DNA of 64,000 nt from an uncultured Bacteroidota bacterium (GTDB taxonomy: Bacteria > Bacteroidota > Bacteroidia > Chitinophagales > Chitinophagaceae), in NCBI GenBank assembly GCA_903837525.1, contig CAILUU010000002.1, positions 1-64,000 of the forward strand. The letters are read 5' to 3'. Made by a program: the position numbers and the translations under genes. Below are positions 37,584-46,207 of the stretch, one piece after another (the stretch's first letter is position 1; each line of letters opens with the position of its first letter). The notes beneath the pieces were generated by a model that searched no databases, had not been told where the DNA came from, and saw nothing but the letters and a program-made list of their open reading frames with translations.

Positions 37584-37794
37584 AATAAATATTTTCATTT
37601 TGGGGTTAAAATTTTTTTTTGATTTTCAATGATTTAGTTATTACCCTGATTATGTAAAAGGTTATTATAACTAGTAGAGTATATTTTATAAAGCCAAAAT
37701 ATTTATTCAAATTAATAATATTGCATAATTTTTTTTGTATCTTACGTACTTACTGCTTAATAGCCTATTTTACCAAAACTAAACAGCAACTTCA
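37584..37794. other. AT-rich gap upstream of the T9SS gene
   Basis: 211 bases without a gene. AATAAATATTTT near 37583 is echoed inverted by AAAATATTTATT near 37698. No confident promoter consensus was found. Confidence 0.4.
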
Positions 37795-39687
37795 ATGAAA
37801 TGTATCAGCACAATTCTATTCATATTTATTTTTCAATTTGTATTAAAAGCACAACCTTTTATACCCATAAACTTAACTGGGTTAGGAGATGATGTGGTAG
37901 CAGAAAGTGGAACAAGCTCTTTAACCACAACTACCACAAGGCTTGATGGTGCCTTGTCAAATAAAGTAATATACACACTAGCTTTTAGAACGGCTAATGG
38001 ATTTGGCGGTGGAGGGCTGCCCGATAATGGAACTATTACTGATGCTGCTGGTACATATCAGCTAGCACCTTATACAGCTAATAATGCCACTTTGATACCA
38101 CGTAATATAAATAAAGATATTACTCTTACTACATCGGTATCTTATAGTAATTTACGTTTGTTGGCTTTTTCTACAGAGGGCTCAAGCCTGTTAAATGTTA
38201 CTTTGTTTTTTACAGATGGTACACAAACACAAGCGTTAACTAATCAAAGCTTATCAGATTGGTTTAATGGTGGTACAAATGTTGTGCTACAAGGCTTTGG
38301 TAGATGCACTAGAGCAACACCAGCCTCTGGTGCTGATGCATTTCCTACAAACCCAAGTTTTTACTTTATAGATATACCAGTTTCTTGTGTGAATAAAAAT
38401 AAAGTTTTACAAAAAATAAATGTTGCTAATGTTACCACTGCTGGTACTAATGCCCCATTTCCTAATGTTGTTATAATGGCACTATCTGGCAAGGCAAGTA
38501 CCGCTACAACAGTAAATGCAACTACCACAAACGTTACTTGTAATACTTTGGGATCAGTGTCATTAACAATTGCTGGCTCATCTACACCTTATAGCGTAAG
38601 CTGGAATACTCTACCAGTACAAACAGGCACAACTGCAAGCAACCTTACCGCTGGAAATTATATAGCTACTATTACAGATGGCGTTGGGTGTGTTACTACT
38701 CAAAATGTAACTATTGGCACTACAAATAATTTATCAGTTAGTAATAGGGCAGATACAACCATTTGTTCAGGAGCATCATTTATTCCTAATTTTACAAGTA
38801 ATGCTAGTACTTTTTCTTGGTCGCCAACATCTGGTGTTAGTAATCCTGCCGTACTAAATCCAACATTATCGCCAACAGCAACTACACCATATGTACTTAC
38901 TGCAACTTTAGGAACTTGTACAGCAACACGAAATTTTACAGCAACAGTTACTACGCCTACAATGTCTTCACAAGCAAATACAAATATTTGTAGTGGCGCT
39001 AACTTTACACCTAGCTTTACTAGTAATGCTACTTCATACTCTTGGACGCCAACATCTGGTGTAAGCAATCCATCTATACTAAATCCGATACTATCGCCTA
39101 CAATTGCTACACCATACACTGTTACAGGCACTTTGGGTAATTGCACAATTAGTAGAACATTTACACTCAATGTTTTTCAAGGAGTAACAGTATTTGCTGG
39201 AAATGATGCCACTATTTTTCAAGGAGATACCTTACGCTTAAATGCAAGCGGTAGTGCAGGTACATATAACTGGACACCAACTAGAGGTTTAAATAGCACA
39301 ACTATACTTAATCCTTTAGCAAAACCAGATACAACAACTATTTACACTTTGCGTATTACAAGTGTTGGTGGATGTACAAATACTGATGATGTTAAAATAA
39401 CGGTTATTCCCTATTGTATAAAAATTAAAAATGCTTTTTCGCCAAATGCAGATGGGATTAACGATAGATGGGTAATTACCAATGGAAATTGTACTAGCAG
39501 TATTGATGTGGCAGTATATAACCGATATGGCAATGCTGTATATCGCAATACTAATTATCAAAATAATTGGGATGGTACCTATAAAGGAAATGCATTACCC
39601 GATGGCACTTATTACTACGTAGTAAATTACCGTTTGCTTAACGGCACAGGTCAAATGGTAAAAGGCGATGTAACCATACTTAGATAA
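37795..39687 (+). CDS. Secreted repeat protein with gliding-motility-type C-terminal domain (T9SS type B signal)
   Basis: 630 residues with a signal peptide (CISTILFIFIFQFVLKAQ). The N-terminal ~230 residues are an unassigned beta-rich domain. Then come three to four PKD-like repeats, with repeated text such as SWSPTSGVSNPAVLNPTLSP and NYTWTP-like equivalents. The C-terminus is the gliding-motility-associated domain: KNAFSPNADGINDRWVITNG, VAVYNRYGNAVYRN and DGTYYYVVNY. Such domains direct export by the type IX system. It is followed 20 bases later by a PorP/SprF-family gene, the usual partner. Confidence 0.93.
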   Translation: MKCISTILFIFIFQFVLKAQPFIPINLTGLGDDVVAESGTSSLTTTTTRLDGALSNKVIYTLAFRTANGFGGGGLPDNGTITDAAGTYQLAPYTANNATLIPRNINKDITLTTSVSYSNLRLLAFSTEGSSLLNVTLFFTDGTQTQALTNQSLSDWFNGGTNVVLQGFGRCTRATPASGADAFPTNPSFYFIDIPVSCVNKNKVLQKINVANVTTAGTNAPFPNVVIMALSGKASTATTVNATTTNVTCNTLGSVSLTIAGSSTPYSVSWNTLPVQTGTTASNLTAGNYIATITDGVGCVTTQNVTIGTTNNLSVSNRADTTICSGASFIPNFTSNASTFSWSPTSGVSNPAVLNPTLSPTATTPYVLTATLGTCTATRNFTATVTTPTMSSQANTNICSGANFTPSFTSNATSYSWTPTSGVSNPSILNPILSPTIATPYTVTGTLGNCTISRTFTLNVFQGVTVFAGNDATIFQGDTLRLNASGSAGTYNWTPTRGLNSTTILNPLAKPDTTTIYTLRITSVGGCTNTDDVKITVIPYCIKIKNAFSPNADGINDRWVITNGNCTSSIDVAVYNRYGNAVYRNTNYQNNWDGTYKGNALPDGTYYYVVNYRLLNGTGQMVKGDVTILR

Positions 39688-39707
39688 TTATTTTAAAAAA
39701 GAAAAAA

Positions 39708-40595
39708 ATGAAAAAGCAATATATACTAGGATTTACACTATTGTTAAGTGCCACCTCCATGGCACAGCAACTACATTTATCATCATTTTACGATTTACAA
39801 GGCTTTTTGCACAATCCTGCTATGGTGGGTACTCAGAAAGATATGGTAGCAGCAACCTATAGAAGCCAATGGAGTGGCGTAAATGGGGGGCCAAAAACCG
39901 CCACAGTTTATGGTTCATTCAACATTGAAAAAATGGGAGCTGGGGTAGGTGGTTATATATTTAATGATGTAACAGGCCCTACATCAAGAAGGGGAATAGC
40001 CTTTGATATAGCCAAGCATGTAAAAGTAAATGACAAAGCTAAAATATCATTAGGCATAGAGTTAAAATTGCAACAGTATGCATTAGATAGATCAAAGTTT
40101 TCAACCGATTTTATAACAGACCCCGTTTTAGCAAATAACACAAAAAAAATCAAATTTGATGCAGGCTTTGGAGTAGCCTATGTAAGCGATAAGTTTCAGG
40201 TTGGAGCATCGGTATCACAATTGGTACAATCTAAGCTACAGTTTTATGGAGGTAATTTAAACAGAAGTGCAGAGGCAAGATTGTATCGTCATTATTATTT
40301 ACATAGCAATTACAACTGGCAGGTAGATAATGCTACAAAAATCATCCCCAATGTATTGGTTACGTATTTACCCAATGCCCCAATGGAGTTGCAAGGCGGA
40401 GTAATAATAGAGCACAATAACAGTTTTTGGTGGGGAGTAGGAGCAAGGTTAAAACAAAGCTATATGTTAAATGCCGGAGTAATAGTAAAAGATAAATTTA
40501 GAATAGGCTATTCATTTGATGCTTATCAAACACCGTTAAGCACATTTGATGGCGGCTTTAATGCACATGAAATTGGCTTGAAGTATGAGTTTTAG
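39708..40595 (+). CDS. PorP/SprF-family outer-membrane protein
   Basis: 295 residues with a signal peptide ending SMAQQ. Typical text: LHLSSFYDLQGFLHNPAMVG, AATYRSQWSGVNGGPKT, GVGGYIFNDVTGPTSRRG and the end GGFNAHEIGLKYEF with terminal Phe. These 14-strand-like barrels work with type B T9SS substrates, here the preceding gene. Its stop overlaps the 3' end of the minus-strand C1-peptidase relic by four bases. Confidence 0.94.
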   Translation: MKKQYILGFTLLLSATSMAQQLHLSSFYDLQGFLHNPAMVGTQKDMVAATYRSQWSGVNGGPKTATVYGSFNIEKMGAGVGGYIFNDVTGPTSRRGIAFDIAKHVKVNDKAKISLGIELKLQQYALDRSKFSTDFITDPVLANNTKKIKFDAGFGVAYVSDKFQVGASVSQLVQSKLQFYGGNLNRSAEARLYRHYYLHSNYNWQVDNATKIIPNVLVTYLPNAPMELQGGVIIEHNNSFWWGVGARLKQSYMLNAGVIVKDKFRIGYSFDAYQTPLSTFDGGFNAHEIGLKYEF

Positions 40596-41032
40596 CTAGT
40601 TAAAAAATATAATTTGTAAGCTGTATCTAAATTGGCATGGTTGTGCCTAAATTCTCCATTTACTTTACCTGTATATTTACTTTCTGGTACAATTCCATAA
40701 TTATTTAGCACCCAAATTACATCATGAAATTGACCACATGGTGTAAAATAAATTTCCCCTTTTTGTTGTAAGTGCTTTTCTATTTTTCTTACGTATGAAT
40801 AACGGGCAATAAACATTTCACTTAAATCAATTTGGTTACCCGTATTTTTTAAAAATTCGCTTTCCAAAAAACTCAAACTTGCAAAACTTCAATAAGTGCC
40901 ACTCATGGCTTGGTCTTTAATTGGTGTACAGTTATTTACAAACGGAGCTTTTAAACCTAAATCTTTTACAGACTGGCTTTGGCAGATATTTGCAGCAAAT
41001 AAAAGAGAAAAAGCAATAAAGTAATGTTTCAT
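40592..41032 (-). pseudogene. C1-family (bleomycin-hydrolase-like) cysteine peptidase, dead and truncated
   Basis: From ATG at 41032 the frame reads a signal peptide (KHYFIAFSLLFAANICQSQ), then LGLKAPFVNNCTPIKDQAMS and GTY, then TGA (40890-40892), then SFASLSFLESEFLKNTGNQI. C1 peptidases have GTCWSFAS here. The catalytic Cys codon has become TAT and the following Trp codon TGA, both explained by G-to-A changes. The frame continues with DLSEMFIARYSYVRKIEKHL, FHDVIWVLNNYGIVPESKY and HNHANLD, and ends at 40592, so the half carrying the catalytic His and Asn is missing. It converges on the PorP/SprF gene. Confidence 0.85.
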
Positions 41033-41087
41033 AATTTAAGTAAGGTACATTAATACTATATATGTTTAACTACCCTATAAACGGTAT

Positions 41088-43025
41088 TTACAACTTGCTT
41101 TGTACAATTTCATCCACCACTCCAGGGTCAAGTAAAGTTGTGGTATCACCTAAATTGCTAGTTTCTCCCTCTGCAATTTTGCGTAAAATTCTACGCATTA
41201 TTTTTCCACTACGTGTTTTTGGCAAGCCAGTCACAAATTGTATTTTATCTGGCTTAGCAATAGCCCCAATAATTTTTGAAACAGTTGCGCTAATATCTTG
41301 CTTTCTTAAATTTTCATCGCCATCTGTACCATTGTAAATTACAAAAGCATATATGCCTTGTCCTTTTATATTATGTGGATAGCCAACAACAGCACTTTCA
41401 ACTACACCACTATGCATATTAATAGCATTTTCTACTTCGGCAGTTCCTATTCTATGCCCACTTATATTTAATACATCATCAACCCTTCCAGTAATTCGGT
41501 AATTACCATCGCCATCTTTTAATGCACCATCGCCAGTAAAATATAAAGAAGGATATGTGGCAAAATAATTTACTCTACAGCGTTCATGATCACTCCAAGT
41601 AGTTCGTAAAATTCCGGGCCATGGGGCTTTTATACAAAGGTTACCTTTTATTAAACCTGTTTCATCTTTTTCCGTTATTTCATTACCTGTTTCATCGACT
41701 AATACAGGTTGTACACCGGGTAATGGTAATGTTGCCCAACTTGGCTTTGAAGGTGTAATACCAGCAAGGTTACTAATTAAACAACCGCCAGTTTCTGTTT
41801 GCCACCACGTATCAACTATGGGGCATTTTTGCAGCCCAATATTTTCATTGTACCAATGCCAGGCCTCTTCATTTATAGGTTCGCCAACTGTACCTAATAT
41901 TTTTAATGAGGATAAATTTTTATTATGTATTGGTTCTGTTCCAAAGCTCATTAAACTTCGTATAGCCGTAGGTGCGGTATATAAAATATTTACTTTGTGC
42001 TTGTCAACAATATCCCAAAAGCGTCCGGCAGTTGGAAAGGTTGGAATACCCTCAAACATTACCGAGGTTGCACCAGCACTGAGTGGGCCGTATACAATAT
42101 AACTATGTCCTGTAATCCATCCAATATCGGCAGTACAAAAATGAATATCGCCTGGGTTGTATTGAAAAACATTTACAAAAGTATACGTAGTCCAAACCAT
42201 ATAACCAGCACACGTATGCACCACACCCTTGGGCTTACCAGTACTACCACTTGTATATAAAATAAACAAAGGGTCTTCAGCATCCATTTCTTCTGCTTCA
42301 AAATGTACGTTACCCTCATTTTCTATTTGATGTTCAGCAAATTCCATTTCATCTTCCCACCAAATATCTCTACCTTTTACCATACTTACCGGCGTACGAG
42401 TACGATTATATACAATAACCTTTTTTACTGTTTTATTACCAATCAAGGCATCATCAATTACTGCTTTCAGTGGGATGTCTTTTGCGCCTCTATAAGCACC
42501 ATCGCATGTAATAATAAATTCGGCATTAGCATCCTCTAATCTATCTGCAATGCTTTGTGCACTAAAGCCACCAAAAATTACGGAGTGTATAGCACCAATT
42601 CTTGCACAACCTAAAATAGCATAGGTTAACTCTGGAATCATCCCCATATAAATACACACTCTATCGCCTTTTTTTACACCATTGTTTTTTAGCATTTGAG
42701 CTACTTGGCACACTCTTTTGTGTAGGCGGTTATAGGTTACAACACGTACTTTTTCCTCCGGATTGTTAGGCTCCCAAATAATGGCTGGTTTATTTCCAAG
42801 TTTTTCTAAATGCCTATCAATACAGTTTTCGGTAATATTTAATTTAGCCCCTTTAAACCATTCTATTTTTGGCTCATTAAAATTCCATTCTAAAACGTTA
42901 TCCCATTTTTTTCGCCAATAAAAAGTATCGGCTATGGTTGCCCAAAATTCTTCTGGCTGCTCTATACTTTTTTTGTAATCGATGTGGTATTGGTTTAAGG
43001 AAGTAATTTGAAAAGGGTAAGCCAT
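41088..43025 (-). CDS. acs: Acetyl-CoA synthetase (AMP-forming)
   Basis: Activates acetate to acetyl-CoA via acetyl-AMP in the cytoplasm. 645 residues, the full family length. Motifs: adenylate-forming YTSGSTGKPKGVVHT, VDTWWQTETGG, YFTGDGALKDGDGNY with ITGRVDDVLNISGHR, and the acetylation-site Lys in LPKTRSGKIMRRILR. No regulator is adjacent. It lies alone on the minus strand with gaps of about 60 and 190 bases. Confidence 0.97.
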   Translation of the reverse strand: MAYPFQITSLNQYHIDYKKSIEQPEEFWATIADTFYWRKKWDNVLEWNFNEPKIEWFKGAKLNITENCIDRHLEKLGNKPAIIWEPNNPEEKVRVVTYNRLHKRVCQVAQMLKNNGVKKGDRVCIYMGMIPELTYAILGCARIGAIHSVIFGGFSAQSIADRLEDANAEFIITCDGAYRGAKDIPLKAVIDDALIGNKTVKKVIVYNRTRTPVSMVKGRDIWWEDEMEFAEHQIENEGNVHFEAEEMDAEDPLFILYTSGSTGKPKGVVHTCAGYMVWTTYTFVNVFQYNPGDIHFCTADIGWITGHSYIVYGPLSAGATSVMFEGIPTFPTAGRFWDIVDKHKVNILYTAPTAIRSLMSFGTEPIHNKNLSSLKILGTVGEPINEEAWHWYNENIGLQKCPIVDTWWQTETGGCLISNLAGITPSKPSWATLPLPGVQPVLVDETGNEITEKDETGLIKGNLCIKAPWPGILRTTWSDHERCRVNYFATYPSLYFTGDGALKDGDGNYRITGRVDDVLNISGHRIGTAEVENAINMHSGVVESAVVGYPHNIKGQGIYAFVIYNGTDGDENLRKQDISATVSKIIGAIAKPDKIQFVTGLPKTRSGKIMRRILRKIAEGETSNLGDTTTLLDPGVVDEIVQSKL

Positions 43026-43212
43026 TGTTTTATATTTTTTATGTAAAGTGTAACTTCTAACATTTTTATTAAATCTTTAATAATTAAATAACCTAATTCA
43101 TTCCTTTGTTATTATTAATACGTTATTTAAACTTAGTTAATGGTGGAGTAATTTTTAATATAGACTATTACTTACATTACCCAAACTATATGGCGTTGAT
43201 AAATTTTCTTTT

Positions 43213-44418
43213 TTAATTCTCCAACGCCTTATAAATAGCCTCATGAATTTTAGATCGTACATTCATATTTAATAATTTTTTATTATCTCCCCCCTCGGCA
43301 TTTACTCTATTACTTAAAAAAACATAAATTAACTTTTTTTCTGGATCGGCCCAAGTGCAAGTACCCGTAAAACCAGTATGACCAAAGGTTTTAGCAGATG
43401 CTGATAGGCATGGATAAGGCTCTAATTTGGTAGCGTTATCTTTTTCTGGCTTATCAAAACCATATCCTCTTCTACTAATTGTACTTTGATAAGTAGTAAA
43501 TAAATTAATGGTTTCTTTATTTAAATATTTTTTTCCATTAAACGTTCCTCCATTTAATAGCATTTGCATAAGTACTGCTATGTCGTAGGCATTACTAAAT
43601 AAACCTGCATGGCCAGCTACACCGCCAAACATTGCAGCACCAGGGTCGTGTACAGTGCCGCTTAGTAATTGTAATCTAAAATATTTTTCTTCTTCTGTAG
43701 GTGCAATTCTGTTAGTAGGCAAACTGTTTTTTGGCAAAAATGTTGCAGTGTTTAAGCCTAATGGGGTGTAAAATTCTTTTTTTACATAGTCATTCAAAGT
43801 TAAGCCAGATATGTTTTCTACTAATTTACCTAAAAAAATAAAATCATTATCACTATATATGTAATTGCTTTTTTTTCCTAATGGGCTTTCAATAATTCGT
43901 TTGTACATTGTATCTCTCCAGCTTGTACGCATATACATATCTTGTGCTACAGAAATACTAAACGAATCAGATGGGGCAGTAGCAAAAAAACCTTTTTTAG
44001 GTTTGCCCGTACTATCCATTAATTCTTTGTAAAAGGGTATGTAGGAAACAAGCCCTGCTTGATGTAATAATATATTTTCAATAGTTAATTTTTCTTTATT
44101 GGAGCCCTTTACCCAAGGTAAATAATCCCCTAGGGTTTTGTTTAAATCAATTTTCCCTTCGTCGTACAATTTCATAATTGATAGTGTAGTGGCACAAATT
44201 TTTGTAACACTTGCCATATCATAAACTGTTTCTGTAGTAACGGCTTGGTTAGCTGTATACGACAAATGCCCAAACGCTTTGTAGTACGCTATTTTTTCAT
44301 CCTTAATAACCAGTACAACACAGCCCGGTGTTGCACCTTTTGCTATGGCATCGTTGGCAATCGAATCAATGCTTTGGAGCTTAACGGGGTCAAGCCCAAT
44401 ACCATCGGTTTTTGCCAA
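43213..44418 (-). CDS. Serine-hydrolase (beta-lactamase-like) module, likely split from the GH3 gene
   Basis: 401 codons from a TTG; the true coding unit is probably the C-terminal half of a fused protein with the GH3 gene upstream. Class C-like motifs: MASVTKICATT with SxxK Ser, the YSDNDF triad, and a KTFGHTGFTG motif near the C-terminus. There is no signal peptide of its own, so as a separate protein it would stay in the cytoplasm, which does not suit its fold. In frame upstream it reads VFFLPLAKTDGIGLD if one base is added to the 9-A run at 44423-44431. It is probably a transpeptidase-like or esterase domain. Confidence 0.85.
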   Translation of the reverse strand: MAKTDGIGLDPVKLQSIDSIANDAIAKGATPGCVVLVIKDEKIAYYKAFGHLSYTANQAVTTETVYDMASVTKICATTLSIMKLYDEGKIDLNKTLGDYLPWVKGSNKEKLTIENILLHQAGLVSYIPFYKELMDSTGKPKKGFFATAPSDSFSISVAQDMYMRTSWRDTMYKRIIESPLGKKSNYIYSDNDFIFLGKLVENISGLTLNDYVKKEFYTPLGLNTATFLPKNSLPTNRIAPTEEEKYFRLQLLSGTVHDPGAAMFGGVAGHAGLFSNAYDIAVLMQMLLNGGTFNGKKYLNKETINLFTTYQSTISRRGYGFDKPEKDNATKLEPYPCLSASAKTFGHTGFTGTCTWADPEKKLIYVFLSNRVNAEGGDNKKLLNMNVRSKIHEAIYKALEN

Positions 44419-46130
44419 GGGTAAAAAAAAACCGAGGAAACTAATCCACTTCCAAATTTATACTTGTCGCAGACGGTAACCGGAAGTTTACCTTTGGCTT
44501 GTATTTTGCCTTGCAGAAACTCAAAAGCAGTATTTTGTGTTATTGTATCATCCTCATAACAGGCCACTAAATTTTTTGCATTACACCAATTTTTTATTGC
44601 ATACGGATTTCCAAAAACAAAAGTTATTGCATTTGTTTGATTTTGTAATTGAGTAACTAAATCTACAGCCGATGAGCTAATACCAAAATTATTTAAAGGC
44701 ACTCTTGCATAATTGTGCACACCAATAATTACTTTTTTATATCGTTTTTTAATAAGTTCTACTAACGATAAAACCCTACCGGCATCATGTTTGTAATTAA
44801 TATAAAAAACGTCGGCCTTATATTCGCTACGCAATTTTTTTGAAAATTCGTTGTCGGTGCTTGTACCCAAACTTACGTAAGCAATTTTTGTTAGTGCGTC
44901 ATTAGGTTTTAGAGGGAAAAAAACATCGTCCGTTTTATTTAAAAGGGTAAGCGCATTTTCTGCAATTACTTTTTTCATAGCATTTACGTTGCTATTAATA
45001 TCGGCAGTAATATTGGTTAAATTTACAGGCTGTAAATTAGCCATACCATATTGATATTTTGCTACTAATACTTTTCTGCAATGAGTTTCTATATCTGCCC
45101 AACTTAGCTTTTTCTTTTTAATCGCTTCTTTAATTTTTATAATACTCATAGGTACATCGCCAGGTAAGCAAAGCATATCATTACCGGCTATAATACTTTC
45201 TACACTTGCTTCTCCATCAGGATAAAACTTTTTTACACCTTGCATTTCTAACGCATCGGTAAAGGTTAACCCTTGGTAGCCCATTTTGTTACGCATTAAT
45301 TCGGTAACGTTTTTGTAGCTTATAGAGGTAGGTTTATTGGGTGTATTATCAATGGCTGGTATGGAAAGGTGGGCAATCATTACACTGCCAATACCAGCTT
45401 TAAAAATTTGTTTAAATGGATAAAATTCCAACGAATCTAATTGGGCAATCGTTTTATTTATTACGGGTAAATCTTTATGGCTATCAACATCTACATCCCC
45501 ATGGCCAGGAAAATGTTTAGCACAAGCTATTACGCCAACATCTTGCATACCTTTCATGTAAGCAATACCGTATGAGGCTACTTTGTATTTATCTTCTCCA
45601 AAACTTCTATCATTAATTACAGGGTTATTTGGGTTATTATTAACATCTACCACTGGTGCATAATTTACGTGAATACCAGCTCTTTTGCATTGCTCTCCAA
45701 CTAATTTTCCGTAATTATAAATTATAGTTTCGTCTTGTACAGCACCCATCATCATTTGCCTATTTAATGGAATAATACTGTCAAACCGCATACCCAATCC
45801 ATTTTCACCATCAATACACATCATAATGGGTGTTTTGGCAATAGCTTGTAGGCTATTAACTGTAGCCGCTTGCAAAGTAGGACTGCCCTGAAATAGACAT
45901 ACACCTCCAATATTATACTTTTTTACTAACTCGGTAACTTTTTTATCGTAGAATAAAATGCCTGTTGACGTTCGTTCGCTAAGGCGTACCACCATTAATT
46001 GTGCAATACGTTGGTCGGGGGTTAGAGATGCAAAAACACTATCTACCCATTTTTGTGCTGGGCTATTTTGTGCCCATAAAAAACTTGTAGCTATACAGCA
46101 TATAAAAACCAAAACAATTTTTTTAATCAT
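44343..46130 (-). CDS. Glycoside hydrolase family 3 (NagZ-like), secreted
   Basis: 595 residues with signal peptide MIKKIVLVFICCIATSFLWA. The GH3 N-terminal barrel has MCIDGENGLGMRFDS, the acid/base loop KHFPGHGDVDVDSH and the nucleophile in FTDALEMQG. The C-terminal GH3 sandwich follows to about residue 560. The last ~20 residues (QKPMVLGLTPLSSKALIRLP) are out-of-frame text of the serine-hydrolase module. Bacteroidota often encode the two as one protein of about 1000 residues. It probably cleaves N-acetylglucosamine from muropeptides in the periplasm. The genuine end is likely the frameshift near 44430. Confidence 0.88.
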   Translation of the reverse strand: MIKKIVLVFICCIATSFLWAQNSPAQKWVDSVFASLTPDQRIAQLMVVRLSERTSTGILFYDKKVTELVKKYNIGGVCLFQGSPTLQAATVNSLQAIAKTPIMMCIDGENGLGMRFDSIIPLNRQMMMGAVQDETIIYNYGKLVGEQCKRAGIHVNYAPVVDVNNNPNNPVINDRSFGEDKYKVASYGIAYMKGMQDVGVIACAKHFPGHGDVDVDSHKDLPVINKTIAQLDSLEFYPFKQIFKAGIGSVMIAHLSIPAIDNTPNKPTSISYKNVTELMRNKMGYQGLTFTDALEMQGVKKFYPDGEASVESIIAGNDMLCLPGDVPMSIIKIKEAIKKKKLSWADIETHCRKVLVAKYQYGMANLQPVNLTNITADINSNVNAMKKVIAENALTLLNKTDDVFFPLKPNDALTKIAYVSLGTSTDNEFSKKLRSEYKADVFYINYKHDAGRVLSLVELIKKRYKKVIIGVHNYARVPLNNFGISSSAVDLVTQLQNQTNAITFVFGNPYAIKNWCNAKNLVACYEDDTITQNTAFEFLQGKIQAKGKLPVTVCDKYKFGSGLVSSVFFYPWQKPMVLGLTPLSSKALIRLPTMP

Positions 46131-46207
46131 AGCTATAAAAGTACTGATTAATAGTAGAAATTTTTGCTAAAATTATCATTTATTATTCTTAACTATTTTA
46201 ACGACTT

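Noticed and set aside
38700-39170. Minus-strand frame of 156 codons in the T9SS repeat protein
   Set aside because: Its repetitive text mirrors the PKD-like repeats on the other strand; the plus-strand protein is clearly real.
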